DNA from: a virus
Strand: one strand, 5' to 3'
IMG/VR virus record: IMGVR_UViG_3300043395_003072
Span: 62,001 to 126,000 of that record
Length of the DNA stretch: 64,000 nucleotides
Of this stretch, positions 24,880-34,460 are shown one piece after another. Both the position numbers and the translations under genes were made by a program. The notes below the pieces were generated by a model that was not told the DNA's origin, searched no databases, and saw only the letters and a program-made list of their open reading frames with translations. The first letter of the stretch is position 1. Every line of letters begins with the position of its first letter.

Positions 24880-27800
24880 TATCTACCTACTCTTTCTGGA
24901 TTTAATTTATAATTTATTACACTCAAGTCAACTTCACTAGCTTGAACCGAATCTTCAATAATCCAATCTGGTATGTCTGCGAATACCGAAGACTTCCCAT
25001 AAGACTCGATTAAATGTTTATTTTCGTTATATCCTTTATATCCATCTGATAGAGCACTATATATATTACCAAGTACATTATTAAATCTTTCTGCTTCCGA
25101 GTGATTCTCAAACCCTCCAGCAAGCAAAGGCCTTCCATCTTTTACAAGCGGAAAAACCTTAATAATATTATTATTATCTACTTTTGAAAAAATTGTAGGT
25201 CTAAATATATTTTTACCAAGCCACCCAGATTGAAGGCTTTCTGAAAGAAAGTTTCTTATACTACTTGGCATTAAAGCCCCTGCAGATAACAATCCAGTTA
25301 AAGTTGCTCCAACTAAGAATGGGATTCTTCCAGTTAACCTTGTTGCTCCCATATAATTTATTCCGTTTGTTTTAAAGATTTGATAAATTGCAGCTTCTAA
25401 TCCTGTTATTCCAGCTGTAGTTGCTGCACCAACTCCTAAAGTTTTTCTAATTGGAGACTCTAATTCAACTGGTAACCTTGCATTCTCTCCAATCATGTCC
25501 TGCTGAAAGAATGGCTGATATCCATTTTTATTTTCAAAATACTGTATAAATTCTTTTGTTAACTGAGCTTTTACTTTATTAAGCACTTCTTTGTCTAAAA
25601 CATTTCCTCTTTGAAAGAAATCTATTCCTTGTAAATCTTCTCCTTCAAGCAAACTATCAAAGAAGTCATCAATCTTTTCACTAACAATCTCTGCAATTTT
25701 TTCATTACCTTCATTAACATAGTTAAAAGCTGCTCTACTATAAAAGCTTTCATAAAGCTCTTTTCTACTTTCAAAGAAAACTGTTTGATGTAACATTGGG
25801 TAGGTTAGAGTATCTGATACTGGAGCCACTATTGCTTCGACTTCTATATCAGTTACAAAACCAGTTTGATGACTAAACATATGTGTTACTGCTTTTACTC
25901 CTACCGGCCCGTACATAACGTTAACATTATCATTTAATATAATCGCATCGTTTGTATTTATTTTTGAATTACCAAGTACAAGCAAAGATCCTTCATACAT
26001 TTTCTTTGCACCATACAATAATCCTGCAGTAGCATATCTAGAAGCATTAGAAATACCTTTAATATTATCTGTCTTCAAAACATGATCTCTTAAACTCTCT
26101 GGAGGAATGTTACTATTTGCTACCGCTTTCCAAACTGAAGTACCGTCTACTTCTGAAACATCGTTACTGTTAGACATTAATGAATAGTGCACCGTGATTG
26201 AATTGTTTACATTGTGTCCGCTTACGATAATATTGTTTGCTATTAGATTTGTTCCTGAATTTACTAGATGGTACTGCCTAAATGGTACAAATCTATCTTT
26301 CGTTTTTTTCAACCAATCTTTCAAAGCAAAATCAGTAAAGTATTTTCTTTTATCTATAAACTTTGATAAGATATTATTTTTCTTATTTAAGATTGTCCAG
26401 TTAAAACTCTCTATTGGAAATAACAAGTTTATATCTTCTTCTGAAAGCAATTCATTTTGATTTAATTTTGATATTTTTTTATAAATATTATTTAAGCGAT
26501 AAATATTATAATTACTCATATCATTTCTGAAATACCTTTGACCTGGTAATCCAAAGAACACTCTATACTCCATAGTTTTCCCATATGGCCTAACGCCATA
26601 AACATATCCTGGGTGCCTTAGACTCATTTCGTGTAGCACTTCCCAAAAGGTTTGGGATGTTACAACATATTCATTTTCGAATCTACTTGTGTCTAAACGC
26701 TCATCAATGAACCCTCTACTTTTTCTAATAGCATCATTTATCAACGAGCTAGATGAGTCTCCTTGCAAATCAATAAACATTCCTGGAATTCCCATAAAGG
26801 AATTCGAAACTAAATTACTTTGTGAATAATAGTATTTTTTAAATGCTGTTATTAATCCAGAGTTATTTTCGTTATTTCTTTTAAGGTAACTTTCTGGCCT
26901 TGGACACCAGAGGTTATCATCTTGTGGTGATATCAATATTTTTCTAGTATAAGGTCTTTGGCTCTCATTAAAGAATGAGAGTAAACTATTGTATAGATTT
27001 ACTAAAGTATCAGTAGCTAATAAAGGTATTCCTATAGCAGTAGATATGAGTACATTTTTACCTGCGAATCTTGCCGCTGGCCAAAACCAACTATTAATAA
27101 AATTAGAAAACCTTTGAAGTCTAGTTAAACTCGTAGCGCTTGCAGTTACTACATCCGCTCCTAAAGCTGCAAAAGCTCTAGAACCCCCCCAGCCAAAAGT
27201 TGCAGTCAAGAAACCAAGTTCTTCTCTAATGACTGTTTGTACTACTGAATTTATTTGAGGTTCAGTTAAGGCACTAACACGTCTTCCACTCCTTGCTATT
27301 ACATCTGCAACTTTTTTAGTTAGATTTGCGCTAAGACTAATTCCATTTATAGTAAGCGTACTTCCTACACTTCCTGTTACTGTAGTAAGCCCACTTTTAG
27401 CTAAATCATCAGCTAATTTAACTAAATCATCTATCTCACTTTGAACTAATCTAGTACCTCCCCAATTATTCATTCTTTGCCATAAAGGTTTTATGGTCAT
27501 ATTAAAAGCTTTACTTGTAACACTACCAACATTGCCTACTATTGGACCAAAGATTTTTGTAGCTCCACCAAGGCTAGTCAATTTACTGCTAACAGCATTT
27601 ATTCCACTTCCTACTTTTCCAATTATTGCTGTTTTGCCTAAAGCATCCTTTAATATTTTTAAAGGTCTAGCTCCAATCGAAAGTATTACTCCACCAATTA
27701 AAATCAATCCTGAGTTATCTACAATCCAGTCATTCCAACTATTAAACCAGTTAAAAGACCATCCCCCTGACCTTGTATAAGTTTCCATATCTATGGATGG

Positions 27801-30593
27801 TATTTTAGATTCAAAGGTTTGAAATAGTTTTCCAGTCTTTACTCTACCAAAATGTTTGAGTTGAGGACTTAAGAGTAATGTTCCTAGAAGTTGATGCGTA
27901 GAATAAAACTTATTATTAATTTCGGCTTTGCTTGAAGTTCCATACTTTAACGATTCAAGCTCAATTCCATAACTTTGAACTACAATATTGCACAGCATAT
28001 TATCACCGGAATAAGATATTTCTGTAACAACTCCAGAAATTAAAACATCTAAATCGTTAGTATTACTGGCATATCCTGCTCTTAGTTGAACATTTACTCC
28101 CTTCCTTAAAACTACGCTTTCAATAGTAGGTAACACTTCTTCTGCATTTTGATTTACATTTCCAATATCAATGTCTCTAAGCATCCCCTTCCTTGTACCA
28201 TCTAATAGTCCAGATATATTTTGTAATTGTATACTTGCTGTACTTGTCGCTAACTCTCTATCACTATGCACATTGAATGAGATAACTGAGTTGTAATAAA
28301 AAAAGTCATCAAATGCTAAAAGTCTATCACTGTAAATTGCATCTTCTTCTACTAAATAGAGTCTAAAAGTAGGAAATGCTTTTTTCATTCCTTCTGATTC
28401 TTTTAAAGACAGGAAAGAATCTTCGCACAAATCAAAGAATTTTTCATCATTTACAGCTGATGATTCTTCTTCAAAGTAAGATAACGCCTCTTGATTTTCA
28501 TAAGCAAACTTACTTCCAAAGTTGCTTCTTAATTTTATTAAAGCTTCTTTTTGATTTTTAATTTGAGTTTCATAGTGAGCCTTTAGCTCACTTATATAAT
28601 TCTCAACTTCATTTTCTGGTACTGAATTTAAAGTCTTATTATCTACCAATAATGATAGTTTTGCATTGTTTCCATCTGTTGAATTAGGATCGTTATTGTC
28701 AATTTTTATTTCTGCATCTCTATTATCATATGATAAGTTTCCAAAATTAAACAAAATACCAGAATCAAAAATAGATACTGCTTTTTCTTCTGATTTAGAA
28801 ATCACTCCTTTATCTTTTATATTTTTTATAAAATCTAAAGATTTCGTTAAGATTTTATTTCCTCTAGATCTTTCATTTTCATTCATCTCGGAAAGATAGT
28901 TGTTTATTTTAAAGTAGTAAAAATCTATTGGAAGTCTATTTGCACTGTCTTTGAAGCGTGCAATTACTGGATCTTTAGGAGTTATAATATCAGGGTAAGC
29001 ACTGTCTTCTAATAAACTAAAGACATCTTGTTCTCCAAGCATCCTTGCTAATGCTGGATCTGTTTCTGCAATAGTATCAAAATTATTAACGGCTACTTCT
29101 TCTAAAAGACTGTCTAGTAGCGTCTTTAAATAAGCAATTGTTTTTCTATTTTGCTCTTTTAGTCTTTCTTTATTTTTACTAAAATATCCTTGTTGTAGAG
29201 CTGTAGATGCTTCATATCTATTGTTTTCTAGTTGATAGTCAAAAAGGTATCTTCCTGTACCGACTTTTTCTCCTGACTGATAATAACCTTCTTCGCCAAG
29301 TGAAGCATATATATCATTAGAAGTTACCGTTCCATTTACATTTATACTAAATACATCTACAGCATCTTCTTCATCTGCACCAAATTCGCTTAAACTTGGA
29401 AAATTTAAAATAAAGTTCAAGAAGCTAGAAATCTCAGCTCCAATAACTTCATTAGAAAATATATTTAAAGTTTTTTTATCTGCTTCTCTTTCTGATTGGG
29501 TATTTTTACTTCTTAGTAGTTCACTTACTCTTGCTCCCACCTTTATATCTGAAGCTAAACTTTCTAAAAGTTTAAAAGAACTACTTTGCATATAAACTTC
29601 TTCTACAAAATATTCTATCGCTTTATCTATTTCATCTGAAGTTCCTACTGATTCAAAGTAATTTTCATAATTAAAATCTTTATTAGTATTATATCTTAAT
29701 ATATCTTTGAAATAATTAGCATCCATCCCTTCTAAAGACAAGCCTACCCCGCCTCGCATTATTCTTTCCAAATTTCTATTACTACTTCTATCTTCAGTTA
29801 AATCAAACAAAAATCCATCAAAATTTGTTCCAGCAACTCCAAACGCTAAAATACCTAAAGCTATCCAGCCAATCGGATTTGTTGCTGCAAAAGTTATGGC
29901 TGCTACAGCTCCAGCTGTTAAAATATAACTTCCTAAAGCAACTTCTGTCGCAGTCGTAATGTATCTAAATATTAATGATTCATCTTTATATATTAAAGCG
30001 GTCAAATAGTTATAAAACGATGGCACTATTTTAAATTCATTACCAAAAGTTTTTTTAATAAAATCTAGTTCTGCATTTACTTCATTTTGATTTTCACAAT
30101 AAACCTTTGGTTCAATAATTAATATTGATGCTAAAAAAGCAAAATCTTCAATAGCTTTAATACTAATGTTGGTAGCTGCTTTTACAAAATTTTGTTCAAT
30201 CACTTCTATCTTTGGTACTAAGATACTATAAGAACTTTCTCCACCTAATGCATTACTCCCAATAGTTGAAACTTTATACTGCCTTCCAAGCTCTAGTCTT
30301 ATTGCTTCTATTTTTTCTGCGCTGTCGTAAGTAAAAGCATTCATGCTAGTTTGCATCATTACAAATTCAAACTCATCATTAACTTCAGTATATTGCTTAG
30401 ATACGTTACGTTGCTGCTCTTCAGTTAAATCTTTAAATTTAACAGTTTTAAATGATAAGTTATTATCTTTTATTTTTCTTACATTTTCTTCACTAAAAAA
30501 ATTATTAGGAGAAAAATTAACTTTTGAACTATTGCTTATTTCTCCGTCTCTAGTCTCGTTTGCATCATTTTCATCTAGTTCAAAATCTGCCAT
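24879..30593 (-). CDS. Giant hub-like tail protein with several hydrophobic segments
   Basis: 1,904 residues from the ATG at 30593; AGAGGAG lies 6 nt upstream and overlaps the end of the previous gene, so the longer start at 30629 is less likely. Residues ~760-880 (SVISFNVHSDRELATSTASI, RKGVNVQLRAGY, SGVVTEISYSGDNMLCNIVV) resemble the gpD/gp27 barrel pair of central baseplate hubs. Strong hydrophobic segments lie at ~218-258, 955-978, 1176-1205, 1718-1740 and 1755-1778, unusual for a hub and more like tape-measure or membrane-penetrating parts. I infer a central hub that carries delivery segments inserted into the host membrane. The next genes are small hub-region proteins, gp25 and J. Confidence 0.6.
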   Translation of the reverse strand: MADFELDENDANETRDGEISNSSKVNFSPNNFFSEENVRKIKDNNLSFKTVKFKDLTEEQQRNVSKQYTEVNDEFEFVMMQTSMNAFTYDSAEKIEAIRLELGRQYKVSTIGSNALGGESSYSILVPKIEVIEQNFVKAATNISIKAIEDFAFLASILIIEPKVYCENQNEVNAELDFIKKTFGNEFKIVPSFYNYLTALIYKDESLIFRYITTATEVALGSYILTAGAVAAITFAATNPIGWIALGILAFGVAGTNFDGFLFDLTEDRSSNRNLERIMRGGVGLSLEGMDANYFKDILRYNTNKDFNYENYFESVGTSDEIDKAIEYFVEEVYMQSSSFKLLESLASDIKVGARVSELLRSKNTQSEREADKKTLNIFSNEVIGAEISSFLNFILNFPSLSEFGADEEDAVDVFSINVNGTVTSNDIYASLGEEGYYQSGEKVGTGRYLFDYQLENNRYEASTALQQGYFSKNKERLKEQNRKTIAYLKTLLDSLLEEVAVNNFDTIAETDPALARMLGEQDVFSLLEDSAYPDIITPKDPVIARFKDSANRLPIDFYYFKINNYLSEMNENERSRGNKILTKSLDFIKNIKDKGVISKSEEKAVSIFDSGILFNFGNLSYDNRDAEIKIDNNDPNSTDGNNAKLSLLVDNKTLNSVPENEVENYISELKAHYETQIKNQKEALIKLRSNFGSKFAYENQEALSYFEEESSAVNDEKFFDLCEDSFLSLKESEGMKKAFPTFRLYLVEEDAIYSDRLLAFDDFFYYNSVISFNVHSDRELATSTASIQLQNISGLLDGTRKGMLRDIDIGNVNQNAEEVLPTIESVVLRKGVNVQLRAGYASNTNDLDVLISGVVTEISYSGDNMLCNIVVQSYGIELESLKYGTSSKAEINNKFYSTHQLLGTLLLSPQLKHFGRVKTGKLFQTFESKIPSIDMETYTRSGGWSFNWFNSWNDWIVDNSGLILIGGVILSIGARPLKILKDALGKTAIIGKVGSGINAVSSKLTSLGGATKIFGPIVGNVGSVTSKAFNMTIKPLWQRMNNWGGTRLVQSEIDDLVKLADDLAKSGLTTVTGSVGSTLTINGISLSANLTKKVADVIARSGRRVSALTEPQINSVVQTVIREELGFLTATFGWGGSRAFAALGADVVTASATSLTRLQRFSNFINSWFWPAARFAGKNVLISTAIGIPLLATDTLVNLYNSLLSFFNESQRPYTRKILISPQDDNLWCPRPESYLKRNNENNSGLITAFKKYYYSQSNLVSNSFMGIPGMFIDLQGDSSSSLINDAIRKSRGFIDERLDTSRFENEYVVTSQTFWEVLHEMSLRHPGYVYGVRPYGKTMEYRVFFGLPGQRYFRNDMSNYNIYRLNNIYKKISKLNQNELLSEEDINLLFPIESFNWTILNKKNNILSKFIDKRKYFTDFALKDWLKKTKDRFVPFRQYHLVNSGTNLIANNIIVSGHNVNNSITVHYSLMSNSNDVSEVDGTSVWKAVANSNIPPESLRDHVLKTDNIKGISNASRYATAGLLYGAKKMYEGSLLVLGNSKINTNDAIILNDNVNVMYGPVGVKAVTHMFSHQTGFVTDIEVEAIVAPVSDTLTYPMLHQTVFFESRKELYESFYSRAAFNYVNEGNEKIAEIVSEKIDDFFDSLLEGEDLQGIDFFQRGNVLDKEVLNKVKAQLTKEFIQYFENKNGYQPFFQQDMIGENARLPVELESPIRKTLGVGAATTAGITGLEAAIYQIFKTNGINYMGATRLTGRIPFLVGATLTGLLSAGALMPSSIRNFLSESLQSGWLGKNIFRPTIFSKVDNNNIIKVFPLVKDGRPLLAGGFENHSEAERFNNVLGNIYSALSDGYKGYNENKHLIESYGKSSVFADIPDWIIEDSVQASEVDLSVINYKLNPERVGR

Positions 30594-33500
30594 TATGATC
30601 TCCTCTTGAAATAACCTTGTTGACTCCAAACAAAATCTTTAACTTCATCAAAGTATTTATGCTTTTCCATAGCTTCTTTCAATGTATACATTTTTAACAT
30701 TTCATTCAATGCTGTAGTTTCGTTTACCACAAGACCATCATGTATCTCATAGTGCCACCATTCAGTTCCCTTAAAATTACCTTTAGTTAAATAATCATCA
30801 ATTGGTGGAATTCGTACAAAACCTTGATCTTCTAGAATCTTTGTAAGATTAAAAGCTTCTCCTGTCCACTGATATGTACTTTGGTTTTGAAGAGTCTTTA
30901 CTAGACTTACAGTAAAAGTTTGATTTGTTATTAATCCTGTTTCATTTAGTGCCGCATTATATACTGCTTGATCAAAATCAGGTCTAGTTTTAACTATTGG
31001 ACACCATACCGTATAAAGAGATTTTTCATTATTTGGATTGTCTCTTATTACTAAATACACTGTGTCTTCATTTTCATTTATGTTTCCATAAAGACCGCTA
31101 TAAGCTCCAAGATCAATAGCTCTTCCAATATTGTGCATCCCTAATCTGGGCTTATCTATTGTTGATAAGTCTCTTCTTCCTCCACCAGAAGTTAATACTC
31201 CACCAAGCGCTATTATCTTATTATAAGCATTCATATATTTATCTTCAAATTCACTGCTAATACTATTCCGATTATAAGAAACTCCACCATTTTTAATCCC
31301 GAATGCTGGTACTTGCGACCAAGTGAATATTTTTTCTGGTCTAGTACTAGGTATATTTGTTTTTGAATTGTTTATAGCCTCTAAAACTTTTGCTCTTATT
31401 TCATTTTTAATTTGTTCTATTCTTGTTTTCCAGAAATGCCCAACGCTATCTTCTATAAACCTATCGTCTCCACTTTTTCCAACCCATCTTCTTCTTCCAT
31501 ATTTAAACTCTTCAAAAGAGTAAGTCCCTAAAATGCTTTTAGTACCAGCGCTATGATCTTTATTTAGCTTCGCGTTAAGATCTATATGAACAAATCCGTT
31601 ACTACCGGAACCATCCATTACCCTGTTTTCGTTATAGCTATTCTCTCCATATATTCCTAAACCAAATAAACCTAATCCACTATTAAGCAACATTTTAGGA
31701 TTTTTAAGATAGTTTTCTTCCATTAAAATTTCTATAATTCCACAAAGCTCCATAGCGTTTAAGCCATTTACTCTAATGTCTGCCGCTGAGCCATGATAAT
31801 GATTTGAAACAGTATCTCTAATTCCTGTATCTGAACTATCAAAAGTAGAACCTAAAGTTATCTTTAATGGTTTATTAATAAAATTATAATATGGACTATA
31901 ATTATTTAATAAATCTTGAAGAACATCTAAGCAAAGGCAAAGTTGGTATGCGTTGAAGTCTTGATTTAAATCGCTTTCTTCTTCAGTATTAATATAATTT
32001 ACAAGATTAGTTTTAATTTTTGTATTTTTAGAATACCAAAGCTGGCTATTGTAGTATTTTGTTTTCCAATTCAAGAACACATAGCCCTTACTGCCATTAT
32101 TTAAAGCTTCTACGGCTACAGGTTTGCCTTGATTGTCTTTTACGGTTGCTTCGGGATTATTAATCTTAATAATGTTATTTGATTTTAAATTCGAAAGTAT
32201 CTTTCTTTGAAAATCAGACCCAATCTTATTTGAAGCTACTGGTCTTAAATTTTCTTCTCTATAAGATTTACTTTCTCCAAACCTAAAATTTAAACCTGTA
32301 GTATTCGGAGAGCCTTCAATAGTGAAGGTATCTAATGAAGAAATACTAAAGTTTGGTTGAAAAATTCCTATAGTCTCCCCTTCTGCTTCAACAAGAAGTT
32401 TATTTGATTCTTTATAAGAACCAAGAAGTCTTGTAATGAAGCACTCTACCATAAAATTCCCAGCATCAGGTATCGCTGAAAAATTCTTTGCATAGTATTG
32501 AGAGTTAGCTCTTCCTTGTTCAAGAAAGCTTATAATATTTAAATCTACTGCAATATTATCTTTTGCTATGATATTGATCTGAAATTCAGGCTCAATAGAT
32601 CCTAAAAACTGATGTGTTGGGTATTCTTGTCCAAGGATTGGGATAGAACTAATTATATTTCTTAAACTACCTGATACTGCTGTTATTGCATGCCTAGTCG
32701 TTTTTAGATCTTCTTCTGCAATTCCGTATTGCAACATCTCCTCATTTAATATCTCCCTACCAATAATTGCTTCTAAATCTTCTTTACTAAAATCTAAATT
32801 CACTTCACTTATAACTTTTTCTAAAACATTTTCTAGACCTTCAACCCCACTGTATATACTAAAGTTATCATCTATATATTTTTTTAATTCTTTAAAATCA
32901 TTTGCATAAGTTGTTTTTGTTTTCTCTATTCTTGAACTCGAAGTATTAACACCTCGTATATAATAATCTACAATTTCTTTTGATGTAGTGATTGAGCTTT
33001 CTTCTTGATCAATGAAGCCAATTAAAGTTCCTTTTTTTATATTTGCTCTTGCCCATCCATTTTTAACACGCTCAAAAGCACGCAAGTTAAATACTCTATC
33101 CAAGATATTCATTGGGCAGTACATACCTTCAACTTTAAACTCAACATCATTCTTAAACTTTGCTACAAAAAGATTTTCGTCCCAAACTAAAATCTTACCA
33201 TCTTCAGGACAAAATAAAGGAAATATTGCATATCTATCTGAACCTAATTTTCTTTTATTACCAACTATCAAGTTGGTATCACTTGCACGCTTATAGTAAG
33301 GAGTATCTGTTATTGGGTAATAGGTATATTTATTTGCTTCTGTTTCTGGAATAATTGGTATTTCAAAATTTCGCTCATTAGGTTTTAAACTTTCAAAAAC
33401 AACTTCTTTTGAACTGAACATCTCTGGTTTAATTTCTCCAGAAATGCCTTTTAACAAAATCTCAAAATTCTCTTTTCTTTTTGCTTGTTTCTTTTCTAAA

Positions 33501-34459
33501 ATATCTTCTGGGCTCACTCCTTCATCGATAATACTTCTTAGGTATTTATAAAATTCTGGAGTGTATTTTAACAACGCAAAACTTCTAAAATAAAAAACAG
33601 TAGTAGAAGATTTAAATAACATCTTCTCAATCAATTCATTCCTGAACTTTAATAAAGCATTATCTCTTACTGAATGGAAACCTTCAGTGCCTTGCTCGAA
33701 TTTACTCTTTACTAAAGAGTATTCATTTAAATTTTTAATTACAATCCCAAAATTTTCTTCTAAAGAAACTGATTGCAAATAATTAGAATATCTTACGTAG
33801 GCTTTAGAATCTTTGGGTTCTGTTACTGCAAACGAAACTATCGGATTTAAAGCACCAGCCTCTGATTTTAGAGAATTCTCTATTTCTCTAATAGACAAGT
33901 TCCCTGACTCTTCTTGTTTTGTGATAGAAATTATATTTTCTTCACCTTCGATACAGCTAAAGCTAACTCTTTGCTTTTGATCATTTTTTACTAAATCGTA
34001 CCCCCAATCTTCTACATATCTTAAATTTGCATCATATACTTTTTCATTAAAATATCTAAGATCTAACTCAACATTATAACTTCCAATTGAGCTTGGATGA
34101 TTTATAATGTTGAGTCCCATTACTGTAAAATAAAAAACATCACCATTTGATTTTGTATTATCTATTGTTTTTTGTATCCATGAATTTTTAATAAAAACAA
34201 ATGGATTATTTTTAATTTGACAAATAAGTCTATGTAATTGAACTAAACCATCTGGTGGAAAGGTTAAGTTTATTTGCGCATGATATATGCCATTACCCGA
34301 TAAAACTTTTGTAGACACTCTAGTCCTTAATGACTTGATTGAATAATTTAAACCTTCTTTATGCATAGATATACTTGTTGGAGGAACAAATAAACCTATA
34401 TCGTTTATCCAAAAGTTTGGGTCAATATTCAAATTAATAATATTATCAAGTCCACGCAT
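30593..34459 (-). CDS. Tail protein with two M15-type peptidoglycan peptidase domains
   Basis: 1,288 residues. The N-terminal ~170 residues are a beta-rich tail module (INLTFPPDGLVQLHRLICQI, FVFIKNSWIQK). Two zinc-peptidase domains of the M15 (D-Ala-D-Ala carboxypeptidase/endopeptidase) type are visible: first H887-x2-G-x-A-x-D894 with VHID (His958/Asp960); second H1109-x2-G-x-A-x-D1116 with EWWHYE (Glu1233, His1236). Such enzymes cut peptidoglycan cross-bridges to let the tail tube reach the membrane. AAGGG precedes the ATG by 7 nt. It sits between the giant protein and the hub, a normal place for a tail lysin. The catalytic residues are all present in both copies. Confidence 0.82.
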   Translation of the reverse strand: MRGLDNIINLNIDPNFWINDIGLFVPPTSISMHKEGLNYSIKSLRTRVSTKVLSGNGIYHAQINLTFPPDGLVQLHRLICQIKNNPFVFIKNSWIQKTIDNTKSNGDVFYFTVMGLNIINHPSSIGSYNVELDLRYFNEKVYDANLRYVEDWGYDLVKNDQKQRVSFSCIEGEENIISITKQEESGNLSIREIENSLKSEAGALNPIVSFAVTEPKDSKAYVRYSNYLQSVSLEENFGIVIKNLNEYSLVKSKFEQGTEGFHSVRDNALLKFRNELIEKMLFKSSTTVFYFRSFALLKYTPEFYKYLRSIIDEGVSPEDILEKKQAKRKENFEILLKGISGEIKPEMFSSKEVVFESLKPNERNFEIPIIPETEANKYTYYPITDTPYYKRASDTNLIVGNKRKLGSDRYAIFPLFCPEDGKILVWDENLFVAKFKNDVEFKVEGMYCPMNILDRVFNLRAFERVKNGWARANIKKGTLIGFIDQEESSITTSKEIVDYYIRGVNTSSSRIEKTKTTYANDFKELKKYIDDNFSIYSGVEGLENVLEKVISEVNLDFSKEDLEAIIGREILNEEMLQYGIAEEDLKTTRHAITAVSGSLRNIISSIPILGQEYPTHQFLGSIEPEFQINIIAKDNIAVDLNIISFLEQGRANSQYYAKNFSAIPDAGNFMVECFITRLLGSYKESNKLLVEAEGETIGIFQPNFSISSLDTFTIEGSPNTTGLNFRFGESKSYREENLRPVASNKIGSDFQRKILSNLKSNNIIKINNPEATVKDNQGKPVAVEALNNGSKGYVFLNWKTKYYNSQLWYSKNTKIKTNLVNYINTEEESDLNQDFNAYQLCLCLDVLQDLLNNYSPYYNFINKPLKITLGSTFDSSDTGIRDTVSNHYHGSAADIRVNGLNAMELCGIIEILMEENYLKNPKMLLNSGLGLFGLGIYGENSYNENRVMDGSGSNGFVHIDLNAKLNKDHSAGTKSILGTYSFEEFKYGRRRWVGKSGDDRFIEDSVGHFWKTRIEQIKNEIRAKVLEAINNSKTNIPSTRPEKIFTWSQVPAFGIKNGGVSYNRNSISSEFEDKYMNAYNKIIALGGVLTSGGGRRDLSTIDKPRLGMHNIGRAIDLGAYSGLYGNINENEDTVYLVIRDNPNNEKSLYTVWCPIVKTRPDFDQAVYNAALNETGLITNQTFTVSLVKTLQNQSTYQWTGEAFNLTKILEDQGFVRIPPIDDYLTKGNFKGTEWWHYEIHDGLVVNETTALNEMLKMYTLKEAMEKHKYFDEVKDFVWSQQGYFKRRS

Positions 34460-34460
34460 A

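Noticed and set aside
27184-27190. C7 runs (also at 41751-41757) as frameshift or assembly-error sites
   Set aside because: Both lie in frames that stay open and read sensibly on either side (Gly/Trp/Gly-rich protein), so there is no sign of a shift.
24879-30629. Longer start for the hub-like protein
   Set aside because: The added 12 residues lie inside the previous gene; AGAGGAG is correctly spaced only for the ATG at 30593.
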